Of a stretch of 64,000 bases of DNA, positions 44,216 to 56,949 are shown piece by piece. The translations under genes were made by a program, and so were the position numbers. The DNA is from Hyalella azteca. Taxonomy: Eukaryota > Arthropoda > Malacostraca > Amphipoda > Hyalellidae. Position 1 is the first letter of the stretch, and each line of letters opens with the position of its first letter. Location of the stretch: positions 124,001 to 188,000 of the forward strand of contig NW_025934664.1 in the NCBI RefSeq assembly GCF_000764305.2. The letters run 5' to 3'. The notes below the pieces were generated by a model. It saw nothing but the letters and a program-made list of their open reading frames with translations, did not search any database and was not told the DNA's origin.

Positions 44216-46590
44216 GATCACGAGGTCGTCGACATGCCGAGTTTGTCGTGGCGGTTTCTTGTGTTTGCAAAAGGCTCTGCTAATCGATATACTTGAAAGT
44301 ATCGCGCACCACAGGTGGCCGCTTCAATACATTAATGGCAGCGTCTGTCTTTATGACTCTTGATCTTGTGTTCAGGTGTTGCTGGCATCCGTATTGTTTA
44401 TTGAGGATAATATAGATCGTTCATGAGGTTGATGACTCTTAGTAGCCGATGACATGTTTGTTGATTTGCGATGCAGAGGCGTGTGTTTAATCTCATTGTA
44501 CAAACATGTTTGTTTTTTCCAGCATCATATCAGACCTATCAATATACGATGCTTTGGTGCTCTCATGAAACACCTGAATACATTTGAAAATAATGCAGAT
44601 AACAAGTGCGATGAATTTAATGGAATATCATGAAACTTAATTTTCATGAAGATGTTATGTAAACTCATGTGCTGTACTCTAAAGGACTCCATAAAAAGGC
44701 TATTGTTCCTTTTTTAAGGATCTCTGTCTAATATAAATGGCAATTTCTTCCTGCCTAAAATTTTATCAATTTATTTATTAATTTTTAAAATTAATTTAAT
44801 GATTTCAAAATTTTTTCAAATCTACTGTCAGTAATATTAAAAAAATTCTCATATTAGATTTCTATGATAACTGCACTCTTCATAAATTGTTTTTAATTAT
44901 TTCCAAATTTTTTACATTTTTGTGCTTCCGTCACAGAAAAATGTTTGTGAGGCAGCCATAAAATAGGGTTAGTCCTCCATCCCCTAAAAAAAATCCCCCG
45001 GGTTTACTGAAAAAAAATCCCCCGGGTTTATTGCACATGTCTGGGGGACTCCCTTCGAAAAAGCACATATATGTGATGTAATGGGTAATGGATTATTCGA
45101 GGTAATGGGACGTTGATCCGTTGGATGTTGAGCAGCCCATGCTCCGGTAACTTGTGAAATAATGGATAGCAATGTCATGGCTATATAATGCGCTCTGATG
45201 TTCAAAGCGGATTCAGTGCATTTTTGTTTAGGTTAATAAAATGATGGGAGTTAATGTGGAATCTTGATGTTAAAAGGGTAAAAACAGCCGTCGAATTATC
45301 TTGTTTCAAAATTGATGAATTTTAGACTTGGATTTAATAAATTAGTAATTAAGTTATGTAACTGATATAAAATAAACAATAATAAAATGTTAAGATAAAA
45401 ATATAATATAATTTAAACATATATTTATAAATATTAAAGAATGATTCTGATATATGTTTCAACAATAAAAATGTTTGTATTCTGTATATTTGAATCGTCT
45501 AGCGCTAAAGTCATTTGCTCATCCAACATCATGAAACCAGAAGAGACTAGTGAAAACTTAAATCAATAGCCTAACTGCTGCCATATCCAGACGAGAAAAT
45601 TCTGCCCGCGAGTTAAATCTCTGAAAATTATTGTTTTACTCGCCCTCTTTTATTTTTATTTAACGCTTTTATTTTCACCCCATTCACCCCATGAATGATG
45701 CGTGATGAATGACCGTGAATTTCGATGGTGCGGTGCTGCAACAGTTTTAATGAGTTTGCAATATTCTTATAATAATTTTGCAATAGAAATAATTCACGAA
45801 CAGAAAGAATTTGATTTAAAAAAAGAGTTACAAGGCTTTCAGTTAGATTTAGTTAGTGTCATTTAGAACAGAGACTTGAATGTTGTGTGAAAAATGGAAA
45901 ATAATGATATGGCAATTTAATATTTCATAAATAATGATGAAAACTAATAATAATAATATTGACAATGATATTCATCCGTCTTTCATCCGTTTTCCTGGGC
46001 TCGTTGAATTTTTGCCCCGGGTTTTCATTATTCATTCTCTTCAATTTATTTCCTATTAAAGATACTAGAATTTTTCCTTCACACCCTCGTGAGGGTTGAG
46101 GCCTCAAGTCACGTATCACACAACGTCAGAATTTTAATATGCGACATAGAATCGCACGCACTGAATTTTTTCTAAGAACAGCCGCCAAAAAACTCTAACT
46201 TATTTCACTTTGGAGTCCCCCCAAAAAAATCGGCCTGTTCCATTTGTCACTCAAATTACAGTTCACACTTTCGCAATCCTGCCTCCGTGGCCTCGAAAAA
46301 TTAACGACATTCAAATGAGTTTAAAAATTCGGTCTCCTTATAAAGGCGTCACGAGACCGGAGCTGGAATTCAAAAAATCTTTTGAGCCCCGCTGAAAAAT
46401 AATACCAGGCAAGTCATGTGATATGCGCAGAAGGCACAGCGGCAGCGCGTGCTTGAGAATTGCTTTAAGTGAAACCATTTATCCTTGGAAATTGTGGAGA
46501 AATGCTCTTAACTGTGTGATATATGGAATAAAATACTTTGTAAAATAATTTCTTAAGTCGTTTTTAGTTTTTTCACCCGTTCAAATTGAT
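44216..46590. other. Intergenic DNA, no gene recognised
   Basis: One short direct duplication at about 44985-45033: AAAAAAATCCCCCGGGTTTA occurs twice, 26 bases apart. An AT-rich block occupies 45330-45470. No coding or mobile signature was seen. Confidence 0.45.
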
Positions 46591-47110
46591 TAATCAAGCG
46601 CTTTGAAAAGCGCTACTGACATGGCCTGAAATAATTGTCAAATTTGCCAGCTGAAAGAAAAAACTAATTAACAATTTAGCTAAATAATCATCACTATACA
46701 AATTGGTCAACTGATCGAAATTGTTTATGGAATTAGGCAATTTATTAGATATATTAATAAAATTGCTGAACTTTAAAAACTGTTTCAATTGGTCAACTGA
46801 TCAAGAATGTTTACAAAAACGGCCAAGTAAATGAAACAACTCAACAGGTTGTGAAATTCAACAGAAATATTCGACAAATTTGCTTGCTGATCGAAACGGC
46901 TCATGAAATTTGCCAACTAACCAAAGAAATCATCAAATGGACTAACTAATCAAAACTGCTCAACACGTTGGCAAACTGATCAAAAATTTCCTCTACCAAA
47001 ATTTACGAACTGATCGAACTGCTTGGCCAATGCTCGAAACAAATCGTCAAATTGACCAACTGATCACAACTGCTCAGCAAGTTGTCCAACTGATTGGCAC
47101 GACAGCAAGT
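46591..47110. repeat. Degenerate CAACTGATCAAAA repeats
   Basis: Variants of AATTGGTCAACTGATCGAAA recur with spacing of roughly 40-70 bases. It looks like a decayed tandem array. Confidence 0.6.
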
Positions 47111-47340
47111 CTTCCAACGCTACAAATTGGCTCGCTTTTGAGCATCGAAGGAAAAGATGGCAGCCAAACATTGCTTCATTTCGCCGATGTCTCGACGAGG
47201 TCCCGAGAAGCGCTTTGTTAATTACGGAGAGTCTTCGTTATCGCGGGCTTTTTAATTTGTGCGCCTAAGTTCGAGTTGAAGTTCTTGCGAAGTTGTGGCT
47301 GAGATCCTCGGCCATCAACGCGACATAAGTTGGAAATGGC

Positions 47341-47450
47341 GATAGTGGTGTTGTGGTGTGGTGGTGTGGTGTGGTGGTATGGTGTGATGGTATGGTGTGG
47401 TGGTATGGTGTGGTGGTATATTGTGATGTGGTGTGGTGTTGCGTGTGGTG
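47341..47450. repeat. TGGTGTGGTGGTA simple repeat
   Basis: GT-rich units (GGTGGTATGGTGTGGTGG and TGATGGTATGG) repeat over about 110 bases. Confidence 0.9.
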
Positions 47451-47821
47451 CAAAGCGTAAGCGTAATTACGTTAAGTGTGATTTAAAGCGTACAGTTTGC
47501 ATTAAATGTCATTAAGTAATTTGCAATGCGTATGATGTATAACTTCCAACTCAGGTTAGTGTGATGTACAGTTTGTGCTGTGCAGTGTTTTTCATCACCC
47601 TTGTTGCCCATGTATTAGTTCAATTTAACATTGTACAAAACGAGCGTCACTCCTCATTCATTACCTCAGATAATATAGTACTCCGAAATTTGTTTCAGAA
47701 GTGATCTTATTAGATTAATAATAATTTCCATCAATTCATGTTTCTTATGATAGTAGTTAAAAATAGTTTACTTGTTTGCTATGGTACAAAAAAAATTACA
47801 TATCGAGTAGCGTTTTGGAGG

Positions 47822-48050
47822 CTGCAGTGCACACATTACACAGTGTGCACTCATCACACAGTGTACACTGCAATGCACTCATTGCACAGTGTGTACAGTA
47901 TGCACACATTACACATACACAGTGCACACTGCAGTGCACACATTGCACAGTGTGCACACATCACACAGTGCACACTGCAGTGCACACATTGCACAGTGTG
48001 CACTCATCACACAGTGCACGCTACTGTGTACACAGCTCACAGTGTGCACA
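47822..48050. repeat. CACACAT/GCACAGTGTGCAC palindromic repeat array
   Basis: Roughly four to five units of about 50 bp, each containing palindromic segments such as GTGCACACTGCAGTGCACAC and GCACAGTGTGC. Dense dyad symmetry makes it prone to hairpins on either strand. Confidence 0.88.
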
Positions 48051-48769
48051 GCCTTGGCCCAAATGACAAGCAGACGCTCCAACTTTGGTTCATTCGCCCC
48101 CGTCACTTCTGGGTTCTTCTGTCTGGCACGCAGCTCTCCCTGTCTGCCGTCTGTCTGCAAATATCCGTCTGAGATTGTGTCTGTCAATAATAAAATATTC
48201 CCACTGTCTCAAAACTATACTAAAATATACTAACTTCACTAATTCTTCTTAAAAATCTGATGCTAAAAAATTCTATTTGAGTTGAATATTCGAAATTTGG
48301 GTATCTGTATGAACTATTTTGTCATTGCGGTCAAATATTTTTTTACGTGAATGTATTAATTGCTTCAAATATTCTGATAAAATTTATATTCCTTGAGAGT
48401 TATACAATTTTATGATTGCTACAGTTAAAAAAAAGTTAAAATACTGGTAACTAAATTTATTCAACGCTTTCTGCTTGCTATGTAATAGATGTGAATCCAC
48501 ACTTGAAAAGATAATATAGTATTTTATTATGGAATAATAATAAACTTTACCAATATAATTGAGTCCGCGTTGAAAATAAGGCCATGTTTGGACTGTCACC
48601 AATTCGGGTCATCGCAGAATTTTACAGCTAGCCGCACACTTCGAATCTACGAATCGGTTAAGATAACGTAAGATCTTATTTCGTTCGCTATTCCATGAAG
48701 ATATATACATCCCCTACTATAGCAAATTACATGGAAACAACGTTGATTACAAGCTGCTTTCGTTGAAAC
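48051..48769. other. Intergenic DNA
   Basis: AT-rich, no feature recognised. Confidence 0.4.
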
Positions 48770-49065
48770 ATCGTTTAATATACTTTATTTTAACGTGAGA
48801 TGCCTGGCCAGATATAGCGCTGAAATAACGTCGATTTAACGTCATTTAAGCGTTAAATGTTAGACGCCTGGTGGCATATAACGTTCAAATAACGGTGATT
48901 TAAAGCCATTTCAACGTTCTTTCAACGTTAAATGCCTGGGGCGTTATTTAAACTTTATTTCAACGTTTAACGTTTTTCCACGTAAGATGCCTGTCGGGAT
49001 ATAACGTTAAAATGCCGTTCATTTAACGTGATTTCAACGTTATTTAAATATTACATGGCACATTA
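48770..49065. repeat. AACGTT-rich dyad repeats
   Basis: ATATAACGTTNAAATAACG, GATTTAACGT and TTTCAACGTT recur three times, each block separated by TGCCTG. AACGTT is self-complementary, so the segment has many inverted pairings. A related AACGTTGATTTGACGT occurs at about 62187-62205. Confidence 0.7.
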
Positions 49066-49236
49066 GATATACCGCAATCTTCAACAGTTTGAATGACTCG
49101 CACATGTCATAGCGACCTCGGAGTTCCACATCAGTCCTGATGTTTAACAACTCTAATGCAAAGCTTCCTCTTTGACTGCGACCACAGCGACATTTGTAGT
49201 GCAGCGGCCAGACTTGCAACTACGACGCGGGGAATA

Positions 49237-49755
49237 AGATAGGAGACCCTAGTCTGCAGTTCTGCAGAGATAGGAGACACTTATCTGCAGTTCTGCAGAG
49301 ATAGGAGACCCTAGTCTGCAGTTCTGCAGAGATAGGAGACATTTGTCTGCAGTTCTGCAGAGATAGGAGACACTTGTCTGCAGTTCTGCAGAGATAAGAG
49401 TCACTTGTCTGCAGTTCTGCAGAGATAGGAGACCCTTGTCTGCAGTTCTGCAGAGATAGGAGACCCTAGTCTGCAGTTCTGCAGAGATAGGAGACTCTTG
49501 TCTGCAGTTCTGCAGAGATAGGAGACTCTTGTCTGCAGTTCTGCAGAGATAGGAGACACTTGTCTGCAGTTCTGCAGAGATAGGAGACATTTGTCTGCAG
49601 TTCTCCAGAGATAGGAGACATTTGTCTGCAGTTTTGCAGAGATAGGAGACCCTTGTCTGCAGTTCTGCAGAGATAAGAGTCACTTGTCTGCAGTTCTGCA
49701 GAGATAGGAGACATTTGTCTGCAGTTCTGCAGAGATAGGAGACCCTAGTCTGCAG
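49237..49755. repeat. 31-bp minisatellite, about 17 copies
   Basis: A 31-bp unit made of TCTGCAGTTCTGCAGAGATA and GGAGACACTTG. Variants CCCTAG, ACATTTG and ACTCTTG differ in the last third. Each unit contains CTGCAG twice (PstI sites) and an inverted CTGCAGTTCTGCAG. Because 31 is not a multiple of three, translated repeats cycle through three frames. Confidence 0.96.
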
Positions 49756-50487
49756 TCTGCTAGCGTCTGTACAGTAACTTCTACACTTCGCTCATAGCCT
49801 TGCAATTTTCAGTGCCATGTGCACCAATAAATTCTATAGTTGAGGGCTTCACTGAAGACCGAATGGTCTTACAAGCGCATAAATTCTACCCTAAATGATC
49901 TGCGGAGAATAAATTTTACCCTAAATGATCTGCGGAGTACACATGAGGGTTGATTTCAAATCGAATTTAGTTGATTTTAACTTATCCTATGAAATGACAT
50001 TCAAACAACCCATAGGGATGGTTGCTGACGATAATTTTTCCGATGTTTAATTCATCATTCAAATGGAAAATGGAACTTTAATTGTTCAAAAATTGAGCAT
50101 TCAGCATATATATAACATCACAAGTTCATATTCATGAATTTAAGCGCTTCGTTACTAATAAATATTCCGAATTAATTACCATAATCCTACAAAATCCTTA
50201 TATATAGAAAGTGCTATAGTTGACAATCAATTAAGACAGTTGAATGCAACGTCAACGTTAATTGTATTGACAACATATATTGAACTGGAACATTATTGAG
50301 ATATTAAAGAGATATTAAAATAGATAATAATATCTTATTAATACGATACTATTATTATTGCTTTGTTAAGTAAGCGCTGAGAGTTTTGTTCACTCCATTC
50401 AATAATTAACTTATTAATAAACCAGTTACCTGAGCTTCAGTTCATTTTTAGATGGATATTTCAATTAAATTATTATCCAATAATTAA
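49756..50487. other. AT-rich intergenic DNA
   Basis: TAAATTCTACCCTAAATGAT is duplicated near 49880-49925. Nothing else recognised. Confidence 0.4.
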
Positions 50488-51445
50488 TGCGTAAACACAA
50501 ACGTGTCACACAAACGTGTCACGCAAACGTGTCACACAAACGCGTCACACAAACGTGTCACACAAACGCGTCACACAAACGTGACACAAACGTGTCACAC
50601 AAACGTGTCACACAAACGTGCCACACAAACGTGTCTCACAAACGTGTCACACAAACGTGTCACACAAACGTGTCTCACAAACGTGTCACACAAACGCGTC
50701 ACACAAACATGCCACACAAACTTGCCACACAAACGTGCCACAAACGTGCCACACAAACATGTCACAAACGTGTCACACAATGTAACACAAACGCGTGTAA
50801 CACAAACATGTCACACAAACATGTCACAAACACATGTCACACAAACTTGCCACACAAACTTGCCACACAAACTTGCCACACAAACATGTCACACAAACGC
50901 GTCACACAAACGCGTCACACAAACGCGTCACACAAACGCGTCACACAAACATGTAACATAAACGTGTCACACAAACGCGTCACACAAACATGTAACATAA
51001 ACGTGTCACACAAACGCGTCACACAAACATGTAACATAAACGTGCCACAAACGCGTCACACAAACATGTCACAAACACGCGTCACACTAACATGTCACAA
51101 ACACGCGTCACACAACGTGCCACACAAACATGTCACACAAACATGTCACAAACGTGTCACACAAACATGTCACAAACACGCGTCACACAAACATGTAACA
51201 CAAACATGTCACAAACATGTAACACAAAAATGTCATTAACGTGTCACACAAACATGTCACAAACATGTCACAAACATGTCACAAACATGTCACAAACATG
51301 TAACACAAACATGTCACAAACATGTAACACAAACATGTCACAAACATGTCACACAAACATGTCACAAACATGTCACAAACATGTAACACAAACGTGCCAC
51401 AAAAACATGTCACAAACATGTAACAAACATATCACAAACGTGTCA
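50488..51445. repeat. 13-bp ACACAAACRTGTC minisatellite, about 70 copies
   Basis: Almost 1 kb of a 13-bp unit. ACGTGTC and ACGCGTC variants dominate the left, ACATGTC the right. Shortened 11-bp units (ACAAACATGTC) become common rightwards, so the array is polarised. The ACATGT and ACGCGT cores are palindromic. Confidence 0.97.
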
Positions 51446-51625
51446 CAATGGCCTGTGACGCGTCACGAGAGCCGCAGAGGAAACAGCTGCCGCAGCTGCG
51501 TGGTGTGGGCGCCGCTGATTGGTCAGCAGCGATAACAGCTGCTGCTGAGCTCGCAGCTCATTGGTCGCATTTATCGCGGTATCAAATTATCGGCGCCTTA
51601 TCGTCGGCACCGATTTATCTCCTTT
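51446..51625. promoter_or_regulatory. GC-rich island with E-box, CCAAT and GATA sites
   Basis: Within 180 bases lie three CAGCTG E-boxes (51483, 51492, 51535), two inverted CCAAT boxes as ATTGGTC (51517-51523, 51559-51565), and GATA-type sites as GATAAC (51530) and TTATC (51570, 51586, 51597, 51614). The block is GC-rich against AT-rich flanks. The density suggests a promoter or enhancer, but no adjoining coding sequence is recognised. Confidence 0.45.
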
Positions 51626-52652
51626 CAATGTGCATACGTGGAGATTAATTTATTATATAATGTGTATAATTTATACTATATATCTATTATTTGTATAGAG
51701 TACATTATGAAATTTTTTAATAATATCCCTTTTATAAAATAGAGATATTATATATATCTCCTAATAAATTAGTATAGCATCATTACTATTATTTAATTAA
51801 TAATTACATTATAAATATGTTTTAAATAACTTAAATTAAAGGGTCATTAATAACTGGAACATCAAATTATATGATGGTTTAGATTAAATATTTATTTATA
51901 TCTATTCAACATAAAATATATTCATTTTACCTCTAATTTGATCAACTTGCAGCCGCTTAATTCCCGATAAAAAATAATGATTCATTCATCATAATATTAT
52001 TACTACCTGAAATGGCAACATGTTTGTACTTACAAGGCTGTCGAGTAATTGGTCATTCAAAAATATTAAAAAATATTCCCTCTATTTTTATAACAGAAAT
52101 TAGGAAAGGATTGGAGGAGTGGAATGTGTCGACAATACACATTCTGATCTTGCATTTAGTAAATATAAACTTACCTTAAAAGACACAAAATATTTTCTCC
52201 ATATTTTTGAAAAGATAGCAAGATAGAAGTATTGTATTCACAATAAAATAAGGTCCCGAACATGTCCTTAATTATTTAGAATACACAAGCTTAATTATTT
52301 ACGTTAATAACAGGGTACTAAAAATGCTGGGACTTTATATTAAAATGCCGTGGTAGTTTAAATACGACCAATCACATGAAATATAATGTACATGAACTAT
52401 AATATTTTCTATGAGACTATTCTTATAAAATATAGTATACATAACCATATATTTAAACGAGACCATTCTTATAAAATTAATTCATATATGCACGTTATTT
52501 TTTTTTTTGAGACCAGCATGAATAAAATCTATTCATACATGAGCCCAGCCAGAGGCATGAGGATTTGCAATTCACGATCATGAATAATAAACCATTGAAT
52601 AATTTCTGAATGATTCCACCTGTGCAAATCGTGTTACATCTGCTGTACATCT
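51626..52652. other. Very AT-rich intergenic DNA
   Basis: TATATA and TTTATAAAAT runs, no coding segment. Confidence 0.45.
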
Positions 52653-52677
52653 GTGGCATTGACGTCAATGCACAGCT
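52653..52677. promoter_or_regulatory. Perfect palindrome containing TGACGTCA (CRE)
   Basis: GCATTGACGTCAATGC (52657-52672) is a perfect 16-bp palindrome centred on the consensus cAMP-response element. CTGT and ACAG extend the symmetry with one bulged base. Confidence 0.4.
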
Positions 52678-52861
52678 GCGGTTGTGTAATTACATTTTAA
52701 CTCATTAAATATATATAATAACATGAATATATGTTGACTTTAAAGGCTAATCCTTGAATTTTTCGCGATTCTCATGATTTAAAATCAAATTTACGATCAT
52801 TGATTCATTCGATTTTAAATGACCAATTTTAAATGACTTTGACAAAGACTTAAAGCAAAAT

Positions 52862-53065
52862 AGGGACTTCGACAGACGTATGTAGGGACTTGGAAAGACG
52901 TGAGTGGGTAGTTTAAAAGATGCAAGTATGTACTTCAAAAGACGTAAGTAGGAACTTGGAAAAACGCAAGTATGTACTTTAAAAGATGCAAGTAAGAGCT
53001 TTAAAAAAAGTACTTATGCACTTTAAAACACGCAAGTAGGGACTTTGACGAAAAAAATAGGACTT
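52862..53065. repeat. Degenerate GGGACTT..AAAGACGCAAGTA repeats
   Basis: Six or seven diverged copies of a roughly 32-bp unit around ACTTGGAAAGACGCAAGTAG. Confidence 0.8.
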
Positions 53066-53148
53066 TGATGGACATAATCAAGTTTTTTATACGTAAATAG
53101 GGGAATTAGTCCACATAACTCGAAATGCAAAACACTCAATGCCTCTTC

Positions 53149-53272
53149 AGACGTATACATGACACGCAACGTATCATCTGACGTATACATGACACGCAAT
53201 GTATCATCAGACGTATACATGACACGCAACGTATTATCAGACGTATACATGACACGCAACGTATTATCAGCT
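53149..53272. repeat. 30-bp minisatellite
   Basis: Four copies of GACGTATACATGACACGCAA plus GTATCATCA. The unit contains the palindrome GTATAC. Confidence 0.95.
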
Positions 53273-53404
53273 ATAAATAGAACAATGGCTGGCAACACTC
53301 ACCATTGTTTCGTAGAGCGCGCACTCTTCGGCATGACTAGACAGATCCCAGAGGCTTCGTAGCGTTGATAATCACAGACAGACTAACTCTAGATGATTAA
53401 TTTT

Positions 53405-53675
53405 AGGTGGTCTTCAGCTGATGGTCTTCAGTTGGTCTTCAGTTGGTCTTCAGCTGGTCTTCAGATGACGATATTTAGCTGGTCTTCAGCTAATTAATTT
53501 TAGCTGGTCTTCAGCTGATGGTCTCTAGCTGGTCTTCAGATGACGATATTTAGCTGGTCTTCAGCTGAATGACGACCAGAATTTCATATGAATGTGAATC
53601 TTCTCATTTGAATCTTTCCATGTGAATCTTTTCATCTGAATCTTTTCATCTGAATCTTTTTGCCTGAATCTTTAG
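53405..53675. repeat. TGGTCTTCAGCTGA and TGAATCTTTTCATC repeats
   Basis: GCTGGTCTTCAG recurs about nine times with irregular spacers to 53571, then TGAATCTTTTCATC-type 14-bp units follow to about 53672. Confidence 0.88.
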
Positions 53676-55480
53676 CTCGCAAATGAAAGAAGTTGATATC
53701 CTGGAAGAATTTCAGTATACATCTCATTGTTTATTTTCCAATAAGCAAAGCATGCGATCAATAATAATTTTTATAAGCATAATATTATAACAATACAGGC
53801 GAGTCGATTGTTAATTTCTCGTGTTGAGAAAATATCAAGTTTAATCATATAATAAACTCTTATCCACTAATATTAAGCTACTTAATTTTAATACCCAACT
53901 GGTGCAGCATGTCGTTAATAAATCGTATGTGAATAAATAGTCTTTCGACTAGAATAACTTTATTAGAATAACTTTATTCGATGCCAGTGAATTGCAGGTG
54001 CAGTGAGTTGTTCAATAAATCACTCGCACAGTTGCTTGGAAAACGTATATTTTTCACGTGATTTAATTATCCTGTTTATGTAAAAAGATATATTGCAAAA
54101 GAATATAGGACAGAACCATCGCTGCAGCCATCAGAGATACAAAATATATGTTTAATATCACTATATTTTTCAGGGAACATTTTTCATTATGCCGCTTTGT
54201 CCCCATGAATGATTTTCAAAATTAGTTTTTTTCTTTTTATCTCCAACATAAACGCAAACTGCAATTGTCTAAGCTACGAACTTCGTTTTATGTAGAACTT
54301 TAAACGTACAAGTATTATAAACCTGTTGATATTTATAAATTATATTATTTTACAGTTCTCACGTTCTTTTCGAAGAGATNTTAACTTGAACATTTCATGC
54401 ATGACATGTTAGTGCCATTCGGAAAGCCGTCATGTGACATCGACATTTTATTAATCGGGGTCCAATAAATTCGATTAATCAAGCACTCACTAAATTTCTG
54501 AGTTAAATAAACGCCCAGTGATAAGTTAAGTATTTCCAAAGAACTCTCCTTTCATCAAATTTATTTTTAGTGCAACTATTTACGATTACGTTTTGTAAAA
54601 TGAATGCAGTGTAAGGAAGTTGAGCATTGCTTAGAATAATTTGAGCCAATTTTTTTTCGAAATTTCAAATTTTCCGCAATGAGTTAAAACTCACAAAACT
54701 TAACTCACTTAAATTTCCACTGCAAAATGTTTCCACTGCCAAAGTAATAAACATTCCTCGTATCTTTCTTTTACGTTTCCACTGCAAAAGAGATATATTC
54801 AATTAACACAATGACAATCACACTTGAAGTATTACATTGCATATAATCTTGTTATAACCAGTGCAACTGAATGACCGAGATTATCCACAATGGGCCTTTG
54901 TTGTAACGGTTATGTTGTTGTTGTTGTACGTGCGTTCAAATGGCAATTGAAGCAATAACAAAGTGTTATCTATTGGGCTGAGGAGATAGTGAATAAATAA
55001 ATGTTTGAAGTAAGCCGCGGCCTTATTCGGTGTGTCCACCTTAGTGAATATTATTTTGTTATTAATATTGAATGTTTTATTTAAATTTATTTGTGTTTTT
55101 GAAGATTATAAATGTAGGTGAAGATTATTGATGATATTGATACTAGTTATCTTATTTTAATTTATTTGTGTACCTGAAATTATTGGCAAGTATTAACTTT
55201 ATTGATGTTATGAAAAATTATTGAATATTATGAATTTTATTACCACATGTCGTAGTTAAACGACTAATGATAAAAAATAATAAAAAAGTACCGATAAAAT
55301 AATTAAAAGTTGGAATTAATTTCGTTTTTTTTCTAACACCTCCTCTTATCTCTGACAAAACACCGCAAAAAAAACTAATATTTTACACATAGTTTTCATT
55401 TTTTCAAAGCTGAATTTTTCTCAAAAAGGCTTCATCGAAAAAAACGAAAAAATAAATAAATTATAAGCTATTTAAATTTT
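53676..55480. other. AT-rich intergenic DNA, single N at 54380
   Basis: No array and no recognised coding segment. A GTTGTTGTTGTT microsatellite lies at about 54914-54926. Confidence 0.45.
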
Positions 55481-55487
55481 CAATAAC

Positions 55488-55570
55488 TAAATTTTCTGCG
55501 ATACCATTTAAATTTTCAATAGCTAAATTTTCTGCAATATCATTTAAATTTTCATTAGCTAAATTATCTT
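55488..55570. repeat. About 37-bp AT-rich tandem repeat
   Basis: Two and a half copies of CATTTAAATTTTCAATAGCT followed by AAATTTTCTGCAATA. Confidence 0.85.
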
Positions 55571-55765
55571 ATATATTAATACACAAATTTGAATAATTCA
55601 TACGGATTTGTACGTATAGCTGCGACACGCTGAACTGATAACAAGACTTAAGTGTTATGAAGCGAGCATGACTCGCTTAAGCAGCAGCGTGACGCGCGAC
55701 GCCTCTCATCCAGTGCCTGCATCAGGTAACAGAGATAAGCTTGCTGATAACGTCACCGTGTCATC

Positions 55766-56165
55766 CCAAACGCGGACGTAAACGGTAACGGAATATAGTT
55801 CTGAACGCGGACGTAAACAGTAACGGAATATAGTTCTGAACGCGGACGTAAACGGTAACGGAATATGGTTGTGAACGCGGACGTAAACGGTAACGGAATA
55901 TAGTTCTGAACGCGGACGTAAACGATAACGGAATATAGTTCTGAACGCGGACGTAAACGGTAACAGAATATAGTTCTGAACGCGGACGTAAACGGTAACG
56001 GAATATGGTTCTGAACGCGGACGTAAACGGTAACGGAATATAGTTCTGAACGCGGACGTAAACGGTAACGGAATATAGTTCTGAACGCGGACGTAAACGG
56101 TAACGGAATATAGTTCTGAGACGTAAACGGTAACGGAATATAGTTCTGAACGCGGATGTCAGCGG
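55766..56165. repeat. 35-bp minisatellite, about 11 copies
   Basis: A 35-bp unit containing CTGAACGCGGACGTAAACGG and TAACGGAATATAGTT. One copy near 56118 has lost CGCGG. The minus-strand frame encoding repeated residues is an artefact. Confidence 0.96.
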
Positions 56166-56224
56166 TAGCGATATTTAATTCTAAGTGCTGTAAGTGACAA
56201 AATATCGAGAGATAATTTTTGAGA

Positions 56225-56515
56225 TTTAAAGCTAATATCCACCGTTTTAGGGAATGTATGAGAGTTACGGAACCATATAGAGGATTTTTATAGTCCTGCA
56301 AGGATAGATTGCGGTTCCGGAATTATATAGGATGTTCTATAGTCCTGCAAGGATAGATGATCATTCTGGAACCATACAGAATGTTTATAATCCTGCAAGG
56401 ATAGATGACAGTTCCGGAATTTTATAGGATGTTCTATAGTTCTGTAAGGATAGATGACAGTTCCGGAATTATATAGGATGTTCTATAGTCCTGGAAGGAT
56501 AGACGAGAGTTCGTC
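56225..56515. repeat. About 47-bp minisatellite
   Basis: Five to six diverged copies with GTTCCGGAATTATATAGGAT and TATAGTCCTGCAAGGATAGA. Confidence 0.9.
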
Positions 56516-56684
56516 CGTAACGGGCAGAGAGATGCAAGACCAAACAAATGTTATAACTGCGTGTCACCAATTTACCGGACATTCGCAGTCATTGTTTTTC
56601 ATTGTTTTGGGTATTCGATATCGTCATTGTGTTTTCTTATCAACACGGGCCGCACTATCAAATAGAATTACATGTTATACTCAG

Positions 56685-56795
56685 TGTGCCTAGGCCGCTA
56701 CGTATGCTTAGGCTGCAACGTGTGTTTAGGCCGCTATACGTGTGCTTATGGCTTGTGAGCGACTTAGGCCGCTGCATGCACTTAGGCTGCAGTGT
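56685..56795. repeat. CTTAGGCYGC short tandem repeat
   Basis: Five or six copies of a roughly 20-bp unit such as CTTAGGCTGCAACGTGTG. Confidence 0.75.
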
Positions 56796-56949
56796 GTAAT
56801 GAAGCGGATTTGAATTGTATACGGCCTCGTGCCATCGGAATGAAGGTTTTTTCAATTTTCAGAGAATAATTGAAGGCCGTTTTAGTATTGGGAAGCTGAT
56901 TAGTAATTCCTGCTGAAGCCAACCTTAGTTGTCAGGCTGGAGCAGTCAT

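Noticed and set aside
50487..51239. 250-codon plus-strand frame
   Set aside because: It is a translated 13-bp minisatellite without any non-repetitive portion.
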